Source: a virus | Strand: one strand, 5' to 3' | IMG/VR virus record: IMGVR_UViG_3300042991_000413 | Location: 1-32,512 of that record | Length of the DNA: 32,512 nt | In this document: positions 7,077 through 12,732 of the stretch, piece by piece | Numbering within the stretch: the first letter of the stretch is position 1 | Layout: every line of letters begins with the position of its first letter | The notes under the pieces: generated by a model | What the model was told of the DNA's origin: nothing | The model's input: the letters and a program-made list of their open reading frames with translations, nothing else | The model's database searches: none | Position numbers and translations under genes: made by a program

Positions 7077-7411
7077 TTATAATATTTTTTTCTATATTTT
7101 TTTATTTTATCATCATTTTCATTATACCATTGTTTATATTGTTGTTGGGATTTTTCTTTATTTTTCTGGTAATATTCTTTCCTCCATTTTTTTCTTTTTT
7201 CTTCTTTTTCTGGTGTTGATTTTCTTTTTATATTTTCTTTATTTTCCTGATAATATTCTTTATAATATTCTTTTAATTTCTCTTTATTTTTTTGTGCATA
7301 TTTTTTATCATACTCTTTAAAACATTTTTTATTTTTTTCGTAATATTCTTTTTGATTTTTTTTTATTCTTTCTTTATTTTTCTCATAATATTCTTTTTGA
7401 TATTCGCTCAT
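7055..7411 (-). CDS. HNH homing endonuclease, N-terminal Lys/Tyr repeat half (frameshifted)
   Basis: This encodes 118 aa, nearly all Lys, Tyr, Glu and Asn in repeats of the type KEYYEKNKERIKK, as in the DNA-binding N-terminal arm of many phage HNH endonucleases. The frame ends seven codons after a run of ten A residues, while the HNH catalytic domain continues in the -1 frame from the same run. One added A, or a -1 ribosomal slip on AAAAAAAAAAT, restores the full protein. Upstream on the minus strand is TTTATATATAAGAT, identical to the element before the gp15-like gene. It is antisense to the late genes around it and probably a selfish insertion. Confidence 0.75.
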   Translation of the reverse strand: MSEYQKEYYEKNKERIKKNQKEYYEKNKKCFKEYDKKYAQKNKEKLKEYYKEYYQENKENIKRKSTPEKEEKRKKWRKEYYQKNKEKSQQQYKQWYNENDDKIKKYRKKYYKKKIKKE

Positions 7412-7463
7412 AATAATGTATTTTTTTTATCTTATATATAAATATGATGAAGTACCTTTTTAA

Positions 7464-7501
7464 TTTTATTGTATATATAAAAATTTATATATACAATAAA
7501 A
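7464..7501. promoter_or_regulatory. 38-bp perfect palindrome with TATATATA in both arms
   Basis: Two 18-base arms (TTTTATTGTATATATAAA and its exact complement) are separated by AA. The palindrome ends eight bases before the ATG of the 86-aa gene and lies 53 bases from the start of the divergent HNH gene. Each arm contains the TATATATA late-promoter-like element, so it could be a bidirectional promoter, an operator for a dimeric protein, or a cruciform/hairpin in the leader. Confidence 0.5.
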
Positions 7502-7508
7502 ATTAATT

Positions 7509-7769
7509 ATGGCTTTAAGAGATTGGGTTAGGAATGATGGATATATTGAATCTTTACCAGGTCCATCTACGCAATATAAGGGTGATGAAGAGTTTATAAT
7601 GTTAGTTAGAAATATACAATATCAAGATGTTCAATCTGGATCATATACAAGATTTCCAACATTATATGATGTAGCTTTAGCAAATCAAGGTAAAAATTAT
7701 ATTCCTGTTACAGATAATACAAAACTTATTCAAGATCCACCAAATCCAAGAGCTTTAAGAGGATATTAA
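7509..7769 (+). CDS. Unknown small protein, 86 aa
   Basis: I do not recognise it. It starts MALRDWVRNDGYIESLPGP and is rich in Pro, Tyr and Asn, with a C-terminus of IQDPPNPRALRGY. There are no membrane segments or Cys pairs. It lies 23 bases upstream of the gp4-like gene in the same direction and directly behind a 38-bp palindrome. A minor structural or assembly role is plausible from context only. Confidence 0.65.
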   Translation: MALRDWVRNDGYIESLPGPSTQYKGDEEFIMLVRNIQYQDVQSGSYTRFPTLYDVALANQGKNYIPVTDNTKLIQDPPNPRALRGY

Positions 7770-7792
7770 TAGTTAAAAATATAATTTATAAT

Positions 7793-8314
7793 ATGTCTTT
7801 AAATGGAGCAAGATTGGGTAATCGTAGAGATAGTAAGGGTAGGAATAAATATAAACAAGGTAAGTATTATTTACAAAATATAAATAAATATATAGGACAC
7901 ACTCCTGTTTTATATAGAAGTTCATGGGAACTTGCATTTTGTAAATATTGTGATTTGAATAGTAAAGTTGTAAAATGGAGTACAGAATCTGTAATTATTC
8001 CTTATAAAATATCAAATAATGGACAAATAGAAGATCATAGATATATTCCAGATTTTTATATTGAAATGACTACAAATGTAGAAAATGAATATGAGAGAAT
8101 AGTGGTTGAAATAAAACCTAAAGCCGAAACAGAATATCCAAAACCACCTCAAAAACAAACATTAAAAATGCTTGAAAATTATGAATATTCTTTAAGATCA
8201 TACAAACAAAATATTCATAAATGGGCTTTTGCTAAAGATTGGTGTGAAAAAAGACATATGAAATTTATTATAATGAATGAAGATTATCTTAAAAAGATGG
8301 GATTAATAAATTGA
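7793..8314 (+). CDS. 4: Head completion protein / nuclease-fold protein, T4 gp4-like
   Basis: This 173-aa protein follows the T4 gp4 (gp50/65) pattern, which is needed to finish filled heads before tail joining. Conserved stretches are YRSSWELAFCKYCD (about 41-54), VVKWSTESVIIPY (59-71), a YIPDFYI strand with D87, and VVEIKPK (104-110) with E106 and K108. The E...PD...ExK arrangement is that of restriction-endonuclease-like folds. The C-terminus continues through the expected WAFAKDWCEKRHMKFIIMNE. It ends in TGA followed two codons later by TAA, and overlaps the end of the convergent minus-strand gene by 12 bases. Molecular activity of gp4 is not settled; the family assignment is strong. Confidence 0.85.
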   Translation: MSLNGARLGNRRDSKGRNKYKQGKYYLQNINKYIGHTPVLYRSSWELAFCKYCDLNSKVVKWSTESVIIPYKISNNGQIEDHRYIPDFYIEMTTNVENEYERIVVEIKPKAETEYPKPPQKQTLKMLENYEYSLRSYKQNIHKWAFAKDWCEKRHMKFIIMNEDYLKKMGLIN

Positions 8315-8779
8315 TTCTAATGTTTTTAATTTAAAAAATCTGGTATTAAAATCAACATGTTCATCAAAATATTCTAATAGTTTAGCGTTAACCATATATG
8401 ATAAATCTTCTTTTGATGTAGATTCAATATTTCCAATAAATTTTTCAAATTCATTAAATGTTTGACTTTCTCTTTTTTCAATAAAAATTGGTGTTACATT
8501 CAATAAAAAATTTATCATATTCATTACTTTGAAATCGTCAGATTTAATATTCCAAATTCTACAGTAAATTTTCCAAAAATCAGTACTAGGTTTTACTATT
8601 GATGATAATTGCGATTGATATTTGATTTTTGGATATTCTATAAATTCATTTTTACCTAATTTCCCAAAAAATTTTAAAGATTTCTCTGTTAAATAATCAG
8701 GAGAAGTAGTTATTATCATGTTATCCATTAACATTATACAAGTATAATAATAAACATTTTTTATTTGTTGCATATTCAT
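8303..8779 (-). CDS. Unknown protein, 158 aa, host-type promoter
   Basis: I do not recognise it. It starts MNMQQIKNVYYYTCIMLMDN and has no evident motif; the middle is aromatic and mildly hydrophobic but has no clear transmembrane helix. The start is supported by a TATATTTG box (8784-8791 on the minus strand) that ends 4 bases before the ATG, which would make the mRNA essentially leaderless. It is convergent with the gp4-like gene, overlapping it by 12 bases, and divergent from the 252-aa gene. It probably belongs to an early class distinct from its late-gene neighbours. Confidence 0.65.
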   Translation of the reverse strand: MNMQQIKNVYYYTCIMLMDNMIITTSPDYLTEKSLKFFGKLGKNEFIEYPKIKYQSQLSSIVKPSTDFWKIYCRIWNIKSDDFKVMNMINFLLNVTPIFIEKRESQTFNEFEKFIGNIESTSKEDLSYMVNAKLLEYFDEHVDFNTRFFKLKTLESIY

Positions 8780-8783
8780 GTCG

Positions 8784-8791
8784 CAAATATA
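8784..8791 (-). promoter_or_regulatory. Bacteroidetes-type -7 box for the 158-aa gene
   Basis: It reads TATATTTG on the minus strand (consensus TAnnTTTG), followed by CGAC and then the ATG. The expected start point, about 4-5 bases after the box, falls on or beside the A of ATG, suggesting a leaderless transcript. A TTG at -33 is not seen. Confidence 0.5.
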
Positions 8792-8831
8792 TTAAATAGT
8801 TTTTGATTAAAAAAACATTTATATATATTAT

Positions 8832-9590
8832 ATGAAATTTATAGAAGAAGTTAGAGCATTATTAGGTTCATATAATAAAGATATTAAAGCAATAAGAGAT
8901 GATACAACAAAAGAATTATTTAATATCATATTAAAAAATCCAACACATCAATTAGCACCTGTTAATATAAGTACTGTTAGAGTTGGTAGATTTTATGTAA
9001 TTAAATATAATTATAATGGTAATAAATTGTGGTGTCCAATTTTAACTATACCGCCAGTTCCAAATAAAAATGAGGAAGGATTTTTAGAAAGACAATTAAA
9101 AATATCGAATGTTAAAAAAATATTATATGCTATAAATTTTGATTATTTACCATTAAAATATAAAATATCTTTAATAGAAACAATAATAAATAATAATCTA
9201 AATACATATGAAAAAAATGAAGATAGAATATCAAGTGGACTTAAAGTTAAAGATGAAGAAATATTTAGGGTTGAATGGATTTATAAATTTTTAAAATATC
9301 ATGATAAAAATTATTCTATAACAGCATATGATATTTCAAAGATAGTCAATGTGTATGAAGTGTCTTCTACATTATTGGACAGATTTATTTTTTTAGATAC
9401 ATATTATATTAATAATAGAATGATGTATGACACATTAAGTAATATTGTCAATGAAAATATGAGAGATGAATTTTCTAAAAAGATAAAAATGTTTGAAGAA
9501 ATATTAAAAATGTATAAAGATGACGTTGAAGTTTTTTTCAAATCTTTAAGAAATTTTGAAAAGAATTTAAAGTTATTTGATAATATTTAA
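8832..9590 (+). CDS. Unknown protein, 252 aa, probably structural or assembly
   Basis: I do not recognise this protein. It starts MKFIEEVRALLGSYNKDI. A beta segment at about 47-75 (VGRFYVIKYNYNGNKLWCPI then PPVPN) is followed by a long all-helical region with many Tyr, Asn and Lys. It lacks membrane spans and signal peptide. In T4 a baseplate wedge gene (53) follows gene 4, but I see no sequence support for gp53 here. A TTTATATATATTATATG stretch directly precedes and includes the start codon. Its stop overlaps the stop of the convergent zinc-knuckle gene by four bases. Confidence 0.65.
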   Translation: MKFIEEVRALLGSYNKDIKAIRDDTTKELFNIILKNPTHQLAPVNISTVRVGRFYVIKYNYNGNKLWCPILTIPPVPNKNEEGFLERQLKISNVKKILYAINFDYLPLKYKISLIETIINNNLNTYEKNEDRISSGLKVKDEEIFRVEWIYKFLKYHDKNYSITAYDISKIVNVYEVSSTLLDRFIFLDTYYINNRMMYDTLSNIVNENMRDEFSKKIKMFEEILKMYKDDVEVFFKSLRNFEKNLKLFDNI

Positions 9591-10003
9591 TTTTTAATTT
9601 TTGTAAGATATCTTAATGGTATTTCTCTAAAATCTGTACCACCTTTTATTGGTTTTTCTACTAATGCTCTTGGTTCATCATATTTTTCATTTGTTTTAGC
9701 ATCTTCGAGTATAGGATAATATGCGATTTTCCATTTGTCTGGTTTCCCATCCATTTGATATTCATCACCTATTTTGTGGTCTTTCATAAATTTTTCATCT
9801 TCGGTTAATTCTTTTTCGATGATTTTTTTATTTTCTTTAATTACTTCATCTAAACCAGTTAATGTTCCACAATTATGACAATGTATATAAACTATAGACA
9901 TTTCTTCATCTGTATCATCATCAAGCTCTTTCTTTACTTCAAAAGTGAACATGTGATTACATCCACATTTGCCACAAATAATATGAATATTAGGACTTAG
10001 CAT
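9587..10003 (-). CDS. Unknown protein with N-terminal zinc ribbon, 138 aa
   Basis: Two Cys pairs, C10-x2-C13 (CGKCG) and C42-x2-C45 (CHNCG), separated by an acidic stretch, form a probable zinc ribbon in the first 50 residues. The rest is charged, with KIGDEYQMDGKPDKWKIA and a C-terminal IPLRYLTKIKN. Zinc ribbons of this type often bind nucleic acid or RNA polymerase, but nothing here shows the partner. It is the second gene of a two-gene leftward unit, 12 bases after the 73-aa gene, under the host-type promoter at 10261-10290. Confidence 0.7.
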   Translation of the reverse strand: MLSPNIHIICGKCGCNHMFTFEVKKELDDDTDEEMSIVYIHCHNCGTLTGLDEVIKENKKIIEKELTEDEKFMKDHKIGDEYQMDGKPDKWKIAYYPILEDAKTNEKYDEPRALVEKPIKGGTDFREIPLRYLTKIKN

Positions 10004-10015
10004 ATCTTTTTAATA

Positions 10016-10237
10016 TTACAATTCACTTACTTCAAATTCTTCAACTGGAAATTCACCATCATCTGTAAAGATTTTACCATCATCACTATATTTTACCATA
10101 TCATCGTACATTTCATCAGCATCTGTTTTTTTACCAAATGTAATAAATGCTTCATCTTCTTCAACTAAAAATGTACCACCATCATCTTCATAAAAGAATT
10201 TACCTGTTGGTTTGTGTTTAATTGCGTATCGTGTCAT
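10016..10237 (-). CDS. Unknown small acidic protein, 73 aa
   Basis: It starts MTRYAIKHKPTGKFFYEDDG and is strongly acidic (DDG, EEDE and EEFE clusters), with a repeated K-x-F-(Y/T)-x-D-D-G element at residues about 13-20 and 55-61. I do not recognise the family; small phage proteins opening with RYAIKHKPTGKF are usually unannotated. It is first in a leftward two-gene unit with the zinc-ribbon gene. A near-consensus Bacteroidetes promoter lies 24 bases upstream. The acidity suggests an interaction or DNA-mimic-like role, which is only a guess. Confidence 0.65.
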   Translation of the reverse strand: MTRYAIKHKPTGKFFYEDDGGTFLVEEDEAFITFGKKTDADEMYDDMVKYSDDGKIFTDDGEFPVEEFEVSEL

Positions 10238-10260
10238 AATTTTAATTTTTAATTTCAGTG

Positions 10261-10290
10261 CAAATATATGTATTATTTTTTGATTTACAA
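10261..10290 (-). promoter_or_regulatory. Bacteroidetes consensus promoter for the leftward two-gene unit
   Basis: On the minus strand TTG is followed after exactly 19 bases by TATATTTG, matching the Bacteroidetes housekeeping consensus TTG-N19-21-TAnnTTTG. The ATG of the 73-aa gene starts 24 bases after the box. This is the best single piece of evidence in the window for the host phylum. Confidence 0.65.
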
Positions 10291-10335
10291 AATGGACTAT
10301 TTATTTTTAATATATAATAAAAATTAATTTAATAA

Positions 10336-12114
10336 ATGGCTACATATAATAGATATAACCAACCAAATTCCATGTATGAATTCGGTAAAAGTTCAGTAGG
10401 TAGAAGCTTTACTAATAAGCTATTACGAAGAATAAGTAATTTTGGAATGGACGATCAAGAAATGGTTGTTAAGAATAGTCAAGCAATTGGTGCGTTTCAA
10501 GACACTAGTAATTTGCTTTATGAACCAGGTACAAACATGTATGATTTATTTAGTAAAAAAATAATATCTAAAATACTAGAAAAGAAATCAATAGCATATT
10601 TAGATAGACGATATTTAGATAAAAGAAAAATTTTACATCAATATGCTCTTAAAGAAGAGATTAAAGATTATGTTACAAGAATAGCAGAAGAAGCTGTAAA
10701 TTATAATGATGATAATTATTTTTGTAGTTTAACAGATTTACCTGATAATTATGATCAACCAATAAGAGCAAAATATCAAGAGAATTTTAAAAAAATTTAT
10801 AACTCATTTAATTTTAATGACGGTTTGACTGCATGGAATTATATGAAAACCTTTTTAATTGATGGCTTTTTAGCATTTGAAATTGTTTATGATGATAATC
10901 AAAAAAATGTAATAGATTTAAATTTATTGGATCCATTAACATTAATAGTTGCAGCAGAGCCAGGAACTGGTACTGTTGTTTGGATTCAAAATCCTGATAT
11001 CCCACAATTAAGAAGAATCTTATTGGATGCTAATATAATTTATATATCATATTCTAATAATTTAGATTATGATGAAACTAGTTATGTTGAAGGTCTTATT
11101 AAACCATATAATCAATTAAAATTATTAGAATTTACTAAATTGATGTATAATTTAAATCAAGCATCAATTTATAAGAAATTTGTCATACCTGTTAATGGAT
11201 TAACAAGACAACAGGCAGAACAACAAATTGCTCAATTGATGAGTGAATATCACGAAGATATTGAATGGGATGATAGGACTGGTATACCTTATATTAATGG
11301 TTCAACTAAAATTCCACATTCAAAAGACTATTGGTTTCCAACATCAGACCAAGGTACTCCAGAAATGACAATTGAACAACCGCAACAAGCAGAATTAAAT
11401 GAGGATGTAACATTACAATGGTTTTATAAAGGATTTAAAAGAGCATCAAAAATGCCTTTTTCTAGATTAGATGAGGATCAAGGTGGTGGTAATTTTTATG
11501 ATGATACAGCATCTATTACTATGGATGAAATAAGATTTAAAAATTTTGTAAATCGTTTAAGAACTTTATATAAAGAAGTTATAGTTAAACCATTAAAAAT
11601 TCAAATGATATTAGATTTTCCTGAATTGGAACATGATAGAGTTTTTGATAGTTATGTAAAAATAACATTTAATTCTAATGACTTATTTGAAGAATGGAAA
11701 TACCTTAATAATTTAGCTAAAAGAGCAGAAATAGCCTCAACACTTTCATCAAATTTACAAGATGCTGAAGGAAAACCATATTTAAGTATAGAATTTTTGG
11801 TTAGAAGAATTATGAAATTTTCTGATAAAGATATTGAGGAAAACAATAAATATAAAATGATGACTGGTTTATCATCTCCTGGCGGTGGTGCTGGTGGTGA
11901 CATGGGCGGTATTCCAGATATGGGAGCTGGCGGTGGAGCTGGAGGCGGCATGGGAGACTTCGGTGGTGAAATGGGAGCACAAGGATTTGGAGCGCAAGGT
12001 GGCGGAGCACAAGGTGGAGCACAAGGTGGAGCACAAGGTGGAGCACAAGGTGGAGCACAAGGCGGTGGAGCACAAGGCGGTGGAGCACAAGGCGGTGGTC
12101 AAAATGAATTTTAA
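10336..12114 (+). CDS. 20: Portal protein, T4 gp20-like, with Gly/Ala/Gln-rich tail
   Basis: This would form the dodecameric portal vertex through which DNA is packaged and to which the neck attaches. It is 592 aa against 524 in T4. Conserved stretches include IKPYNQLKLLEFTKLMYNL (crown/stem region), HSKDYWFPTSDQGTPEM, FKRASKMPFSRLDEDQGG and DDTASITMDEIRFKNFVNRL, which match T4 gp20 KPANQLKLLED, SMTEDYWLQ, VPLSRIPQDQQGG and GTSITRDELTFAKFI. After about residue 510 comes a tail of Gly, Ala, Gln and Met, encoded from about 11998 by tandem GGTGGAGCACAA-type units; I know of no such tail in T4. It is preceded by TTAATATATAATAAA and followed 17 bases later by an acidic protein gene, as in the T4 20-67 order. 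Confidence 0.92.
   Translation: MATYNRYNQPNSMYEFGKSSVGRSFTNKLLRRISNFGMDDQEMVVKNSQAIGAFQDTSNLLYEPGTNMYDLFSKKIISKILEKKSIAYLDRRYLDKRKILHQYALKEEIKDYVTRIAEEAVNYNDDNYFCSLTDLPDNYDQPIRAKYQENFKKIYNSFNFNDGLTAWNYMKTFLIDGFLAFEIVYDDNQKNVIDLNLLDPLTLIVAAEPGTGTVVWIQNPDIPQLRRILLDANIIYISYSNNLDYDETSYVEGLIKPYNQLKLLEFTKLMYNLNQASIYKKFVIPVNGLTRQQAEQQIAQLMSEYHEDIEWDDRTGIPYINGSTKIPHSKDYWFPTSDQGTPEMTIEQPQQAELNEDVTLQWFYKGFKRASKMPFSRLDEDQGGGNFYDDTASITMDEIRFKNFVNRLRTLYKEVIVKPLKIQMILDFPELEHDRVFDSYVKITFNSNDLFEEWKYLNNLAKRAEIASTLSSNLQDAEGKPYLSIEFLVRRIMKFSDKDIEENNKYKMMTGLSSPGGGAGGDMGGIPDMGAGGGAGGGMGDFGGEMGAQGFGAQGGGAQGGAQGGAQGGAQGGAQGGGAQGGGAQGGGQNEF
11998..12099 (+). repeat. Tandem 12/15-bp repeats coding the portal tail
   Basis: Units of GGTGGAGCACAA (GGAQ) occur four times in a row, flanked by 15-base versions with an extra Gly codon (GGGAQ). 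The block is far more G+C-rich than its surroundings. Such short in-frame repeats can change copy number by slippage without breaking the frame. Confidence 0.85.
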
Positions 12115-12131
12115 AAAATAATTAAAAAAAA

Positions 12132-12602
12132 ATGGGATTAGATAGAAGAATATTGTCAATATTATATTATAATGATATAGTTGATGTTAATGATGTTGAA
12201 AAATTTATTGGCGAAAAAGATGGATATTATATTGTAATTGTTAAAGGTGAAACTAAAAAACTTAAAGTTCCAGGATTTGTTTATCCAGAAGAATCAGTCG
12301 AAGAAATTTTTAATGAGTTTGAATTGGAAGATGAGTTTGAAGAAAGTGAAAATATCTTTGAAAGGATAGTTGAAGATGTTAAATCAAATAATTTTTTAAT
12401 TTCAGAAGTATATACTATGGAAGAACCAGCAGTGGAAGAACCAGTGTTGGAAGAACCAGTAGTGGAAGAACCAGTAGTGGAAGAACCAGTGGTAGAAGAA
12501 CCAGTAGTTAAAACAGAAAAAGTTAAAAAGGAAGTTAAAACAAAATCTAAATCAACTAAAAAAGTAGATGATGATTTTGATGATTTTATAAAATCAGTAT
12601 AA
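12132..12602 (+). CDS. Acidic repeat protein in the prohead-core position
   Basis: This 156-aa protein has a short ordered N-terminal half (MGLDRRILSILYYNDIVDVN, then GYYIVIVKGETKKLKVPG) and an acidic, extended C-terminal half. Residues 97-126 are six tandem EEPVV-type pentapeptides, followed by a Lys-rich patch and DDDFDDFIKSV. T4 has the small prohead-core genes 67 and 68 between portal and protease, and this gene fills that slot. I see no convincing sequence match to gp67 or gp68. It ends just before a strong intrinsic terminator, so it is probably co-transcribed with the portal gene. Role in core assembly is inferred from position and acidity. Confidence 0.7.
   Translation: MGLDRRILSILYYNDIVDVNDVEKFIGEKDGYYIVIVKGETKKLKVPGFVYPEESVEEIFNEFELEDEFEESENIFERIVEDVKSNNFLISEVYTMEEPAVEEPVLEEPVVEEPVVEEPVVEEPVVKTEKVKKEVKTKSKSTKKVDDDFDDFIKSV
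12420..12509 (+). repeat. Six 15-bp repeats coding EEPVV
   Basis: Six consecutive 15-base units of the form GAAGAACCAGTAGTG encode EEPAV, EEPVL and four EEPVV. Pro at every fifth residue suggests an extended, rod-like linker. Confidence 0.85.
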
Positions 12603-12619
12603 TAAATATTATATTAAAT

Positions 12620-12653
12620 AAAAAAGACCAAACTATATAGTTTGGTCTTTTTT
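12620..12653 (+). terminator. Intrinsic terminator after portal/acidic-protein genes
   Basis: The perfect 15-bp stem AAAAAAGACCAAACT / AGTTTGGTCTTTTTT has an ATAT loop and its 3' arm ends in a T run. It lies 18 bases after the acidic-protein stop and separates the portal unit from the protease-scaffold gene. The A/T arms make it potentially bidirectional. Confidence 0.88.
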
Positions 12654-12676
12654 ATTTTTAAGTAACTCATTTTTAT

Positions 12677-12717
12677 AAAAATAGAAAAAAGCCATATTTT
12701 TTATAAAATATATATCA
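12677..12717 (+). promoter_or_regulatory. Conserved 41-base leader/promoter block, copy 1 (before protease-scaffold gene)
   Basis: This block opens AAAAATAGAAAAAA, then CATATTTTTT, then AATATATATCA. It is almost identical to 15107-15147 before the major capsid gene. Both contain ATATATATCA, similar to the elements before other virion genes. It starts 24 bases after a terminator and ends 15 bases before the ATG, as expected for a promoter of the head genes. Confidence 0.55.
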
Positions 12718-12732
12718 TAAAAAAGTAAAATT

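Noticed and set aside
8832-9590. Baseplate wedge gp53 identity for the 252-aa gene because it follows gp4 as in T4
   Set aside because: Only gene order suggests it; I could not match any gp53 sequence pattern and the length differs.
11652-12159. Several long open frames opposite or beside the portal tail (Pro/Leu/His- and Cys/Ser-rich)
   Set aside because: They are mirror frames of the G+C-rich GGAQ repeats, with low-complexity translations and no start context; the portal frame explains the region.
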